A stretch of DNA of 36,630 bases, from contig CAXYDN010000009.1 in the NCBI GenBank assembly GCA_964276145.1, positions 1 to 36,630 of the forward strand, read 5' to 3'. Shown one piece after another: positions 1 through 8,217 of the stretch. Both the position numbers and the translations under genes were made by a program. A model generated the notes under the pieces. The model saw only the letters and a list, made by a program, of their open reading frames with translations. It was not told the DNA's origin and did not search any database. Origin of the DNA: SCGC-AAA076-P13 sp964276145 (GTDB lineage Bacteria; Pseudomonadota; Gammaproteobacteria; Magnimaribacterales; D2472). How positions within the stretch are numbered: position 1 is the stretch's first letter; each line of letters begins with the position of its first letter.

Positions 1-111
1 AAAACCTTTTTTGTTAACCCTAAGTGATTCTTTTTCAATACCTCTTTCAATAACAAGATTGGTAAAGAAAGATTGTTGTTTAAGATTTATTAATCGATTG
101 TGGAAATCCAC
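1..111 (-). CDS. gshA: Glutamate-cysteine ligase, N-terminal fragment (runs off the window)
   Basis: This is the first 37 codons of an ORF that leaves the left edge of the window. It makes gamma-glutamylcysteine, the first step of glutathione synthesis, in the cytoplasm. The translation contains ERGIEKESLRVNKKG, which matches the glycine-glutamate and 'LRVN' segment near the N terminus of proteobacterial GshA (the E. coli segment begins about 28 residues in; here about 22). The proposed start is GTG at 111-109, eight bases after the pckA stop, with only a weak purine run (AGAG) before it. No in-frame stop separates it from pckA, so a slightly earlier start is possible. Closeness to pckA suggests co-transcription. 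The family call is fairly secure despite the short fragment; the start is not. Confidence 0.8.
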   Translation of the reverse strand, partial: MDFHNRLINLKQQSFFTNLVIERGIEKESLRVNKKGF

Positions 112-119
112 AGATGTCT

Positions 120-1661
120 CTAAAATTTTGGTCCTGCGGAGATAATATCATGACCAACATCAAATTTTTTAAAGTTATTTTGGAATTTTTTAACTAGTTC
201 GTCTAGATACATTTGATAGTCTTCTTGACTTTGCCATGTTTCAACCGGGTTCAATAAAGCAGAGTCCACTCCTTCAATATTTCTAGGAACATGTAGATTT
301 AATCCGGGCACATGTTGTGTCTCAGCATTATCTAGTTCACCATTTTGTATTGCATTAACTATTCTTCTGGTTGTTGGTATCGAAAACCTTGACCCTTTTC
401 CGTATGGACCGCCAGTCCAACCAGTATTCACAAGAAAAACCTTAGAATTATAAGATTCTACTCTTTTCATTAATAGATCTGCATAAACACCTGCTGGCCT
501 TGGAAAAAAAGGAGCACCGAAACATGTTGAGAATGTTGATTCAATAGATGAATCAGATCCCATCTCAGTTGACCCAACCTTTGCTGTGTAACCGCTTAGG
601 AAATGATAAGCAGCAGCCTCTTTAGAAAGAATTGATACGGGCGGTATTAAACCAGTCAGATCACAGGTCAAAAATATAACCGTTTCTGGCTCTCCAGCAG
701 CATTCTCTGTAACAGCATCATCTATGTGTGATCTTGGGTAACAGCAGCGGCCATTTTCAGAAAGAGTTGTATTGTAGTAGTCAGGAGTTTTAGTGTCGTC
801 CAAATATACATTTTCTATAACACTGCCATGCTTAATTGCTTTAAAGATAACTGGTTCATTTTCCTCTGAAAGATCAATGGTCTTTGCATAGCAACCACCC
901 TCAAAATTAAAAACAGACCCTTCTCCCCAGCCATGCTCATCATCACCAATCAAGAAGCAGCTGGGATCCGCTGATAAGGTTGTTTTACCAGTACCAGACA
1001 AACCAAAAAATAATGCCACTTTGCCATCTGAATTAACGTTTGCTGAACAATGCATTGGCAAAACGTCCTTTTCAGGTAGTAAAAAATTTTGAGCAGAAAA
1101 CATAGATTTTTTTAGTTCACCTGCATATTTCATACCTGCCAAAATAACCCTTCGCTTAGCAAAGTTAATAATTACACAGCCTTCAGAATTAGTACCGTCT
1201 TCCTCTGGTATACACTTATAGTTTGCCGCACTTAGTATTTCCCACTCCTGTTTATTAGACGCATTGTATTGATCAGGAACTACAAAGATTAATCTTGCAA
1301 AGAGTCCGTGCCAAGCTGTCTCGGTAGTAACTTTGATTGGAAGATAGTGATCTTCATGAGAACCAACATGCAAATTTGATGTGTATCTATTTTTATTTGA
1401 AAGATACGCATCAACTTTATTCCAAAGGAGATCAAATTTATCAGATTTAAATGGCTTATTAATGTCACCCCAATCAATTAAATCAGATGTAGTTGATTCT
1501 TGAACTATAAATCTATCATTTGGACTTCTCCCGGTTCTTTCCCCAGTTGAAGTTGAAAATGCACCATTGCTAGCAATAACACCTTCGTTATTTTTGACAG
1601 CTTCTTCAATTAATTCTTCACTTGAAAGATGCATTGCTTTGACACGGTCTGAATTATTCAT
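120..1661 (-). CDS. pckA: Phosphoenolpyruvate carboxykinase (ATP)
   Basis: It converts oxaloacetate and ATP to phosphoenolpyruvate, CO2 and ADP, the committing step of gluconeogenesis, in the cytoplasm. The 513-residue protein is close to the usual 520-540. Visible family marks are the substrate-binding RTGRSP near residue 43, the kinase-type P-loop GLSGTGKTT at 220-228, and the acidic metal site GDDEHGWG at about 239-246. The P-loop and overall alignment mark the ATP-dependent, not the GTP-dependent, family. The start is ATG at 1661 with no clear Shine-Dalgarno sequence. It lies upstream of gshA with an 8-base gap. With class I aldolase and phosphoglycerate kinase elsewhere in the window, it supports a gluconeogenic capacity. 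Confidence 0.97.
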   Translation of the reverse strand: MNNSDRVKAMHLSSEELIEEAVKNNEGVIASNGAFSTSTGERTGRSPNDRFIVQESTTSDLIDWGDINKPFKSDKFDLLWNKVDAYLSNKNRYTSNLHVGSHEDHYLPIKVTTETAWHGLFARLIFVVPDQYNASNKQEWEILSAANYKCIPEEDGTNSEGCVIINFAKRRVILAGMKYAGELKKSMFSAQNFLLPEKDVLPMHCSANVNSDGKVALFFGLSGTGKTTLSADPSCFLIGDDEHGWGEGSVFNFEGGCYAKTIDLSEENEPVIFKAIKHGSVIENVYLDDTKTPDYYNTTLSENGRCCYPRSHIDDAVTENAAGEPETVIFLTCDLTGLIPPVSILSKEAAAYHFLSGYTAKVGSTEMGSDSSIESTFSTCFGAPFFPRPAGVYADLLMKRVESYNSKVFLVNTGWTGGPYGKGSRFSIPTTRRIVNAIQNGELDNAETQHVPGLNLHVPRNIEGVDSALLNPVETWQSQEDYQMYLDELVKKFQNNFKKFDVGHDIISAGPKF

Positions 1662-1683
1662 ATTTTAAATATTATGCTCTTAA

Positions 1684-1689
1684 ATTATA
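1684..1689 (-). promoter_or_regulatory. Possible -10 element for pckA
   Basis: On the minus strand a perfect TATAAT lies 22 bases upstream of the pckA start codon, which would give a leader of roughly 16 bases. There is no good -35 hexamer at 16-18 bases, and the region is very AT-rich, so chance is a real alternative. The rest of the 163-base gap 1662-1824 shows no ORF, hairpin or repeat that I can support. Confidence 0.35.
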
Positions 1690-1824
1690 TATAACTGTAA
1701 AATATTTACACATTTGTAGTGGATTTAATATTAAGACAAACCTCTAGTCAAATATTATAGATTTCCATGTTCTAAAGGCTTTAAACAAGATTTAATATGT
1801 AGTTTTATTACAAGATTAATGATT

Positions 1825-2337
1825 TTATTCCCTAAAGATTTTTAAAATTGATGTAACAAAAAAAACTAAAAAGAATATAAGACCCCATTCTGCAAAATTA
1901 AAAATAAATTCCCAATTAACTTCTGCACATGTCGGCCCCCCTTTATACGCATTTGCAATACCTCCAAAAAAGCCAAAATATTCTATTTGAACTTCTAAAG
2001 GCATACCACATCCCATTGGTAAGTTAGAAATTTGTTCTGCATTAAGGTTCTGAAGATATATTTGTTTTCCTGTTACCGCTAGACCCGCAATCGAAGAGAA
2101 TGCTATTAGCAATTTATTTAAAATAAACAATTTTTTTGTAGCAACTCCAATTAGTGATATCACAGCAATCATGCCAAATGCATATCTTGTCATAATGCAC
2201 ATAGGACAGGCTTCTAGCCCAAGAATGCTATCCATCAAGATAGCTAATAAAATTATCCCAGATGCACCCAAACAAGAGGCTATTTCGAAATAGTTTTGAT
2301 ACACTGATTTAATAAAGCCTGTAAGATGATTAATCAT
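1825..2337 (-). CDS. dsbB: Disulfide bond formation protein B (DsbB)
   Basis: This inner-membrane protein reoxidises periplasmic DsbA and passes the electrons to ubiquinone. About four hydrophobic segments are visible. The first periplasmic cysteine pair is CPMC, followed by MTR as in the family pattern CxxC-xxxR. The second pair is the Cys in MGCGMP and the Cys in PTCAEVNW; the latter resembles the E. coli CAERQW segment. The reading frame opens further upstream at 2385, but starting at ATG 2337 gives 170 residues and puts the CxxC near residue 44, as in E. coli (176 residues, Cys41). Neither start has a convincing ribosome site. DsbA is encoded about 4.6 kb away. It diverges from polA. Confidence 0.87.
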   Translation of the reverse strand: MINHLTGFIKSVYQNYFEIASCLGASGIILLAILMDSILGLEACPMCIMTRYAFGMIAVISLIGVATKKLFILNKLLIAFSSIAGLAVTGKQIYLQNLNAEQISNLPMGCGMPLEVQIEYFGFFGGIANAYKGGPTCAEVNWEFIFNFAEWGLIFFLVFFVTSILKIFRE

Positions 2338-2411
2338 TAAAATAAACCGGTTTATGTTTTTAATATTACAAAAATACATAGACATAATACATCTTGGGCA
2401 ACAAAACTAAT

Positions 2412-5129
2412 ATGAAAGATAGAATTTTTATAATTGATGGCTCTTCATATCTTTATCGCGCTTATCATGCGATGCCTCCACTTACTACTTCTAAAGGCCA
2501 GCCAACTGGTGCTATTAAGGGAGTCACCAATATGTTGATGACTTTAAAAAAAGACAGCGAAGGCTCACCGATAATTGTTGTGTTTGATGCAAAAGGCAAA
2601 ACATTTAGAAGCGATATCTATAAAGAGTACAAAGCTAACAGGCCACCCATGCCAGAAGATTTACGGGAGCAATTGAAGCCTTTAAAAGATATCTGTAGGG
2701 CAATTGGATTTCCATTAATTGAGATTGAAGGAGTTGAGGCTGATGATGTGATTGCAACTCTAGTAAGAACAGCTAAAGACAAAAAATTAAAAGCTGTTGT
2801 TTCATCACTTGATAAGGATTTAATGCAATTAGTTGAAGATCCCAGCACTACAATAATGAACACAATGAGTCACCAAATTTTCAATGAGGATAAGGTGTTC
2901 GAGAAATTTGGTGTCAAACCTAATCAAATCAGAGATATGCTTGCTCTTGTTGGAGATACATCAGATAACATCCCTGGAGTTCCAAAGGTTGGTCAAAAAA
3001 CTGCTGCAAAATGGCTAAACGAATATAAAAATATTGACGGAATTAAATCGAATGCAGATTTAATTAAAGGAGTAGTTGGAGAAAATCTAAGAAAGTCTTT
3101 AAGTGAAATAGATAGAAATATAGAACTAGTTTCTTTAAAAGAAGATATTGATATTGGCGTAAATTTTGAAAGTCTTTTAGAGCTTAATACTAATCAAGAA
3201 AAACTTGATGAGTTATTTTCTGAGCTAGAGTTTAAGCCTATGGCCAAGAAGTCTTCTAAGCAATCTCCTGCAGCAAAAGAAGCATCAAAAGATCTCCAAG
3301 AAAAGAGTCCTGTTAAGAGTAATAATAACTATGAAACTCTATTCACTAAAAAAGGTCTTAAAGATTGGGCTAATAAATTAGATAAATGTAAGGTTTTTGC
3401 TATCGATACAGAAACAGATTCTCTAGATACAGTAACAGCAAATTTGGTTGGAATATCTTTGTCAGTAAAAGAAGATTCAGGCTGTTATATACCAATTGGT
3501 CATAATTATGAAGGATGCCCTAAACAATTGACTCTCGAAGAAGTGATACATGAAATTGGTATAGCAATAGAAAGAAATAAAGAAAAAGCTGTTGGCCAAA
3601 ACCTGAAGTTTGATATACCAATTCTTGCTAGGCATGGCATCATTTTGGATAAATTTCATGCAGATACTATGCTTATGTCCTATATTCTAAATAGCACAGC
3701 AACAAGACATGGCATGGATAAACTCGCTATGTATTATTTAAATTATGAAACGATTAAATATGGTGATGTCGCGGGAACAGCTTCTAAACAAATTAGTTTC
3801 TCAGAGGTAGAAATAGATATAGCATCAAATTATGCGGCTGAGGATGCAGACATAACACTTAAGCTATTCAATAAGTTAGATGAGTTGCTAACAGATAAAC
3901 CAAATCAGGTAAAACTTTTAAAAGAATTAGAGTATCCACTTGTTCATGTGCTTTCGAGAGTAGAACAAAATGGAGCTAAGATAGATAAAGACAAACTTAA
4001 AGAACATTCAAAAGAATTATCTGAAAAAATTGCAGATTTAACCACACAGTCGTATAAAATCTCTGGTGCAGAGTTTAACCTAGATTCTCCGAAGCAGCTC
4101 TTAGAAGTTTTGTATGAGAAACTCAAATTACCTGTGCTAAAGAAGACCCCTAAAGGCCAACCATCAACCAATGAAGAAACTCTCCAAAGGTTATCAGAAG
4201 AGTATGAGCTCCCAAAAATAATCCTTAAATATAGAACTCTCGCTAAACTTAAATCTACATATACAGATAGCTTAATTAGAATTGAAAACCCAGTAAGTAA
4301 AAGAATACACACCTCTTATCAGCAAGCTATTACTTCAACAGGCAGACTGTCTTCCACAGAGCCAAATCTTCAAAACATACCAATTAAGACGGCAGAAGGA
4401 CGAAGAATAAGGGAAGCATTTGTTCCAGATAAAAATAATATTTTGATATCTGCTGACTACTCTCAAATTGAATTAAGAATTATGGCTCATCTTTCAAAGG
4501 ATAAGAATCTTACAAATGCATTTAATAAAGGTCTTGATATACACTCTGCAACTGCTGCAGAAGTTTTTGGAGTTAATCTTGATGATGTCACTCAAGATCA
4601 AAGAAGAAGTGCTAAAGCAATAAATTTTGGCCTTATGTATGGAATGTCAGCATTTGGCCTTACAAGGCAATTAGACATTCCAAGAGCCGAAGCGCAGAAG
4701 TATCTTGATACCTATTTTGAACGATATACCGGCGTTAAAGACTATATGGCCAATACTAAAGCACAAGCAAAAGAGGATATGTTCGTGGAGACTTTAATGG
4801 GGAGACGGCTCTATCTAAATGAAATTAATGCAGCTAACGGCTTAAGAAGACAAGCTGCTGAAAGAGCAGCAATTAATGCTCCCCTTCAAGGATCAGCTGC
4901 AGACATAATCAAAAAAGCCATGATAGACATAGATGCATTTTTAAATAAAGAGATGCCTGAGGTAAAAATGATCATGCAAGTTCATGATGAATTAATATTT
5001 GAAACACCTAAGAAGAATGCTGAAGAGGTAATGTTAACTATGAAAGATATGATGGAAAAAACAGTTAAGTTAGATATCCCCCTTATAGCAGACGCAGCTA
5101 TTGGAAATAATTGGAATGAGGCACATTAA
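2412..5129 (+). CDS. polA: DNA polymerase I
   Basis: It fills gaps and removes RNA primers during Okazaki-fragment processing and excision repair. All three domains are present and look active. The 5'-nuclease domain has DGSSYLYRAYHAMP at the N terminus, GVEADD, and GDTSDNIPGVP. The 3'-5' proofreading exonuclease has the intact FAIDTETDSLD, GQNLKFD and YAAEDAD acidic motifs; many bacteria have lost these. The polymerase domain has motif A (SADYSQIELRIMAHLS), motif B (RRSAKAINFGLMYG) and motif C (MQVHDELIFE). I chose ATG 2412 over the in-frame TTG 2394 because family members begin a few residues before the IFIIDGSSYLYRAYHA segment; this gives 905 residues. It ends two bases before the convergent Coq4-like gene, with no terminator visible. 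Confidence 0.97.
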   Translation: MKDRIFIIDGSSYLYRAYHAMPPLTTSKGQPTGAIKGVTNMLMTLKKDSEGSPIIVVFDAKGKTFRSDIYKEYKANRPPMPEDLREQLKPLKDICRAIGFPLIEIEGVEADDVIATLVRTAKDKKLKAVVSSLDKDLMQLVEDPSTTIMNTMSHQIFNEDKVFEKFGVKPNQIRDMLALVGDTSDNIPGVPKVGQKTAAKWLNEYKNIDGIKSNADLIKGVVGENLRKSLSEIDRNIELVSLKEDIDIGVNFESLLELNTNQEKLDELFSELEFKPMAKKSSKQSPAAKEASKDLQEKSPVKSNNNYETLFTKKGLKDWANKLDKCKVFAIDTETDSLDTVTANLVGISLSVKEDSGCYIPIGHNYEGCPKQLTLEEVIHEIGIAIERNKEKAVGQNLKFDIPILARHGIILDKFHADTMLMSYILNSTATRHGMDKLAMYYLNYETIKYGDVAGTASKQISFSEVEIDIASNYAAEDADITLKLFNKLDELLTDKPNQVKLLKELEYPLVHVLSRVEQNGAKIDKDKLKEHSKELSEKIADLTTQSYKISGAEFNLDSPKQLLEVLYEKLKLPVLKKTPKGQPSTNEETLQRLSEEYELPKIILKYRTLAKLKSTYTDSLIRIENPVSKRIHTSYQQAITSTGRLSSTEPNLQNIPIKTAEGRRIREAFVPDKNNILISADYSQIELRIMAHLSKDKNLTNAFNKGLDIHSATAAEVFGVNLDDVTQDQRRSAKAINFGLMYGMSAFGLTRQLDIPRAEAQKYLDTYFERYTGVKDYMANTKAQAKEDMFVETLMGRRLYLNEINAANGLRRQAAERAAINAPLQGSAADIIKKAMIDIDAFLNKEMPEVKMIMQVHDELIFETPKKNAEEVMLTMKDMMEKTVKLDIPLIADAAIGNNWNEAH

Positions 5130-5131
5130 AT

Positions 5132-5647
5132 TTATTTGTTTATCGATCCTGACCACTGAGTTGGACAATAAGTTAGCTCTTCAGAAGAAAGAACTTTTAT
5201 GCCATGAATCTTTCTAAGTTCAGATATCTTTATATTTAAATATTCTTCTGGCATTTGAAAGGGCCACTTTTTTTTCATTTTAAAGGTTCTAAAAATTACT
5301 TTTCTTTTTATCGCTATGGTATTCCAGTAAAGCTTCAAGAAACCTTTTATACCTAATTCTTTGAATAAGTTTTTTTGAAGCTCTTTGATTTGAGGCAGCT
5401 TTGAATAGCCTAAAAGATACTTCCATTTAAATGAAGAGCCCCAAAGAACCCAAGTATCTAATATAGCTTCTTGATCGATGGATATATCAAGACCAAAAAT
5501 TATATGAGTGCAGTCATGATCCCTCAAGAGATTGCCTGATTCAGGATTATCTTTAAAGACTTCTTTCGAATCGGGGAACGAGTTGTAATAACATTGAAGA
5601 CCTTCTGACATAGTTAGGTCACAATTATTTTTTTGATATTCAAGCAC
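5132..5647 (-). CDS. Coq4-like protein (putative ubiquinone biosynthesis factor)
   Basis: This 171-residue cytoplasmic protein has no signal peptide or membrane segment. Its mark is the zinc-ligand pattern HDxxH-x11-E: His44, Asp45, His48 and Glu60 in RDHDCTHIIFGLDISIDQE. That is the arrangement known from Coq4, the ubiquinone-biosynthesis protein of mitochondria and some bacteria; Coq4 has been linked to C1 processing of the quinone ring. The rest of the protein I do not recognise, and it is shorter than eukaryotic Coq4, so the family call rests mainly on this motif. The start is GTG at 5647, overlapping the engB stop by 8 bases; ATG at 5611 is an alternative. It sits between polA and engB, where E. 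coli has the Spot 42 RNA gene. Confidence 0.6.
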   Translation of the reverse strand: MLEYQKNNCDLTMSEGLQCYYNSFPDSKEVFKDNPESGNLLRDHDCTHIIFGLDISIDQEAILDTWVLWGSSFKWKYLLGYSKLPQIKELQKNLFKELGIKGFLKLYWNTIAIKRKVIFRTFKMKKKWPFQMPEEYLNIKISELRKIHGIKVLSSEELTYCPTQWSGSINK

Positions 5648-6224
5648 TAGTAAATTCTAGTATCGCCCTTGATAGTTTGTCAAAACCTAAAATATCTTTA
5701 GATGAGACTGCTATTGCCTCAACTCCTTCCATTTGACGATTTACTTCTGCAATCGCTTTATTTCTTTGATTATTAGACATTTTGTCGCTTTTTGTGAGCA
5801 CAGGTATGAAGGGAGCATTTGAGGTATTACATAGATTAATCATGTCTCTATCGCTATCTTTAAGCGGATGCCTAATATCCATAAATATAACAACTGCTTT
5901 TAGAGATTCTCTTTTTAAGAAGTATTCTTCTAAAAGAGGGGCCCAATCTTTTCTTTTATGAAAGCTTGATTTAGCGAATCCATAGCCAGGAAGGTCAACT
6001 AATTTTAAAGAGTCATTAACCTTAAAAAAATTAATTTCTGTGGTCCTGCCTGGAGTTTTACTTATTCTCGCTAATTTTGGGTTAGCTGTTAAGGCATTTA
6101 GCGCACTTGATTTACCAGCATTAGATCTCCCAGCCAAAAGAATTTCGTTACCCACATCTTCTGGCAGGTTTTTAAACTTAGTAACACCAAGCATAAATTC
6201 AGATTCTTTAAAAAGGTTTTTCAT
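5640..6224 (-). CDS. engB: Ribosome biogenesis GTP-binding protein EngB/YsxC
   Basis: This essential TrmE-Era-Septin-like GTPase takes part in large ribosomal subunit assembly. The 194 residues match the usual 195-210. G1 is GRSNAGKSSALNAL, the conserved threonine of G2 lies in PGRTTEINFF, G3 is DLPGYGFA and G4 is TKSDK, all in canonical order. The start is ATG 6224. It is the upstream member of a two-gene unit with the Coq4-like gene and diverges from cytochrome c4. The linkage of engB with polA and cytochrome c4 is known in other Gammaproteobacteria and supports the call. Confidence 0.96.
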   Translation of the reverse strand: MKNLFKESEFMLGVTKFKNLPEDVGNEILLAGRSNAGKSSALNALTANPKLARISKTPGRTTEINFFKVNDSLKLVDLPGYGFAKSSFHKRKDWAPLLEEYFLKRESLKAVVIFMDIRHPLKDSDRDMINLCNTSNAPFIPVLTKSDKMSNNQRNKAIAEVNRQMEGVEAIAVSSKDILGFDKLSRAILEFTSA

Positions 6225-6294
6225 TTAAACGTTTATATCATACCAACCTATGTTTATAATACACATCACAAAGACACACTTAATTTTTAGTTAT

Positions 6295-6960
6295 ATGAGA
6301 TCACTTTTGATATTTATTGCTTCCTTCAGCATTACAATTAATACATATGCTGCTGAAAAGTCATCTGGCCCAGAAGATATGCCTGAGACATTTAAATCTG
6401 GAGATGCAGCAAAAGGTTCATCGCTTGTCGCTTCTTGTGCAGCATGTCATGGCTCTGATGGTAATAGTGTAAATACTGATTGGCCAAAACTAGCTGGCCA
6501 GAATGAAAAATATTTATATGATCAACTTAAACATTTTAAGTATGAAGAAAGAAACAATGCCCTGATGATGACTGTCACTCCTTATCTCAAGACCCTTTCC
6601 GAAAAAGATTTATTAGACATAGCATCTTATTATGCTTCAAATGAAGTATCTATTGGAAAGGCAAAAAATGATGAAGATTTATTGAATCTAGGAATGATGC
6701 TATATAGAGCTGGAAATATGAAAAAAGAAATACCAGCATGTTCTTCGTGTCACTCAGTCTATGGAGACGGCAATAGTCTAGCGGGCTATCCTTCTTTGGC
6801 AGGGCAACAAATAGGTTACCTTACATCAACTTTAAAGGCTTATAGGTCTAAAGAAAGAAACGAAGGCGAAGGCGCCCTAGTTATGCAATCAATAGCAGAG
6901 AACTTGTCAGACGATGAAATAGAGGCTCTAGCAAATTATATGCACGGAATATACAAATGA
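6295..6960 (+). CDS. Cytochrome c4 (di-haem, periplasmic)
   Basis: This is a periplasmic electron carrier, typically feeding terminal oxidases. A signal peptide (MRSLLIFIASFS to about TYAAE) precedes two class I cytochrome c domains of similar size. Haem-binding CAACH and CSSCH are both intact, and each domain has a plausible distal methionine (in MMTVTPY and VMQSIAEN). The duplicated GxPxLAGQ-like segments (WPKLAGQNEKYL, YPSLAGQQIGYL) are typical of c4. I chose ATG 6295 because the in-frame ATG at 6250 would add 15 residues before the signal peptide. Neither has a clear ribosome site. The stop overlaps the dsbA start (ATGA, 4 bases), so the two genes are probably translationally coupled. Confidence 0.94.
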   Translation: MRSLLIFIASFSITINTYAAEKSSGPEDMPETFKSGDAAKGSSLVASCAACHGSDGNSVNTDWPKLAGQNEKYLYDQLKHFKYEERNNALMMTVTPYLKTLSEKDLLDIASYYASNEVSIGKAKNDEDLLNLGMMLYRAGNMKKEIPACSSCHSVYGDGNSLAGYPSLAGQQIGYLTSTLKAYRSKERNEGEGALVMQSIAENLSDDEIEALANYMHGIYK

Positions 6961-7580
6961 AAAAAATAATAGCAAATATAACCAAAATCACACTTTCAAT
7001 ATTATTTACAATTTCTGTTCAAGCTGATTATAAGCTTGGAAAAGACTATAGACTGGTTGACAATCCTTTGCCAGTAAAAAAAGATGGCATAGTTGAAGTT
7101 ACTGAATCTTTTTGGTACGGATGCGCCCATTGTTATTCATTTGAACCAGCAATAAATAGCTGGAAGGCAAAACTAGGGCCAGATACAAAATTAACTAAGA
7201 TGCCTATTACATGGGGCGGTATTCATCAACTTCATGCAGGACTTTATTATACTATTGAGTCTTTAAAATTAGATCCGTCAACACATTCAGCTGTTTTTAT
7301 AACAATTCATAAAGAAGGCAATTTCTTACAAAGCCCAAAGGCTATTCAAAAATTTTTAGCCAAATATGGAGTTGCTCCTGAAGTTACATCACAGTATTTA
7401 AATTCATTCTCAGTAAAACAAAAAGTTAATAGGGGTATTAAATATGCAAAGCAAGTTAAGGTCTCTGCCGTACCAATGATGGTTGTTGATGGCACATACA
7501 TAATCGAAACAAAAGGCTCCTTTGCTGAAATGCTAAAAGTCGTAGACCATGTAGTTGAGCTTCAAAGACCAAACTCATAG
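6957..7580 (+). CDS. dsbA: Thiol:disulfide interchange protein DsbA
   Basis: This periplasmic oxidase introduces disulfides into exported proteins and is recycled by DsbB. A signal peptide (MKKIIANITKITLSILF to about SVQA) precedes a thioredoxin fold. The active site is CAHC within FWYGCAHCYSFEP; E. coli has CPHC, and Ala at this position occurs in other DsbA proteins. The cis-proline loop is VSAVPMM. At 207 residues it matches E. coli DsbA (208). It lies between two c-type cytochrome genes. These need reduced CxxCH cysteines before haem attachment, so a shared need for thiol handling could explain the grouping (inference). Confidence 0.94.
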   Translation: MKKIIANITKITLSILFTISVQADYKLGKDYRLVDNPLPVKKDGIVEVTESFWYGCAHCYSFEPAINSWKAKLGPDTKLTKMPITWGGIHQLHAGLYYTIESLKLDPSTHSAVFITIHKEGNFLQSPKAIQKFLAKYGVAPEVTSQYLNSFSVKQKVNRGIKYAKQVKVSAVPMMVVDGTYIIETKGSFAEMLKVVDHVVELQRPNS

Positions 7581-7587
7581 GATTAAT

Positions 7588-7989
7588 ATGAAAAATAAAT
7601 ACTATTTATACATTCTACCTTTATGTGCAATTTTTCTATTTAATGGAAAAAAATATGATGAGTCAGTGATTGAAAGAATTCATCTTGGCGTAAATATATG
7701 TATTGAGGGCCAAGAATGTGGAGATACTGCAATTGTTTCCTTGGCTAATGCTAAAGCAACAAGAGGTAGTAAGTTGTATGCTGGTTGTATAGCATGTCAT
7801 GGAGCAAAAGGAGAAGGAGGTATTGGACCATCATTTGTAGGCTCCAAGAGTGATTATATTGCTTCATCGCTAAATGAATATAAGAATAAGATTGAAAGGG
7901 GCCCTCAAAGCGCTTTAATGTACGCACAAGCAGCAGCATTATCCGACAGTGATATAAAAGAACTATCGAAATATATAGTAAGCTTATAG
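7588..7989 (+). CDS. Cytochrome c5-like mono-haem protein
   Basis: This is a 133-residue exported protein with one cytochrome c domain, haem motif CIACHG and a later Met in ALMYAQAAAL as likely axial ligand. The N terminus (MKNKYYLYILPLCAIFLF) is a signal peptide or membrane anchor. Between them is a linker with two cysteines (NICIEGQEC), which resembles the Cys-containing pre-domain of c5-type cytochromes; whether these cysteines form a disulfide is unknown. The frame opens at 7555, but ATG 7588 has an AGGA ribosome site six bases upstream and gives a clean signal peptide. Its 3' end overlaps the convergent ubiK by 6 bases; a weak AAGC/GCTT hairpin plus six T follows. Confidence 0.87.
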   Translation: MKNKYYLYILPLCAIFLFNGKKYDESVIERIHLGVNICIEGQECGDTAIVSLANAKATRGSKLYAGCIACHGAKGEGGIGPSFVGSKSDYIASSLNEYKNKIERGPQSALMYAQAAALSDSDIKELSKYIVSL

Positions 7990-8217
7990 GCTTTTTTCTA
8001 AATCAATAATTCTTTTTTCTAATTCTTGGGCTAATCTTTCTAAAGATTCATATTTTGACCTTGTAACATAGCCACTTTTCTCTACAAGACCTTCTATTTC
8101 TGGAGAAATTTTTTTTCTTATGCTTGACAAAAGTTCCGATGGCAAAATATCTCCCACAGAACCTAGCTCTTTTTTAAAAATATTTAATATAGCCTTTGTT
8201 AAGTCATTATCATTCAT
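7984..8217 (-). CDS. ubiK: Ubiquinone biosynthesis accessory factor UbiK (YqiC/BMFP family)
   Basis: This 77-residue protein ends in a coiled coil, VTRSKYESLERLAQELEKRI followed by a short acidic-basic tail. It matches the C-terminal part of E. coli UbiK/YqiC, where 'V.R.E...L..L..LE.RI..LE' is conserved. The N-terminal half is the expected amphipathic, membrane-associating region. UbiK works with UbiJ in the late ubiquinone pathway under aerobic conditions. The ORF can be extended to a TTG at 8229, but ATG 8217 has the strong ribosome site GAAGGA five bases upstream. It overlaps the end of yigB by 8 bases (ATGAATGA). ubiJ, ubiB and ubiE are encoded about 16 kb away. Confidence 0.85.
   Translation of the reverse strand: MNDNDLTKAILNIFKKELGSVGDILPSELLSSIRKKISPEIEGLVEKSGYVTRSKYESLERLAQELEKRIIDLEKSL

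Noticed and set aside
1..119. Plain intergenic sequence left of pckA
   Set aside because: The minus strand translates to a GshA N terminus, so it is coding.
3944..4312. 122-codon minus-strand ORF inside polA
   Set aside because: It is antisense to an intact polymerase gene, rich in Ser/Leu as expected from reverse translation of Lys/Glu-rich codons.
5130..5647. A Spot 42 (spf) RNA gene between polA and engB, as in E. coli
   Set aside because: The gap is filled by the Coq4-like coding sequence; no promoter plus terminator layout is seen.
7976..7996. Terminator after the cytochrome c5-like gene
   Set aside because: AAGC/GCTT gives only a 4-bp stem before six T; too weak to list.
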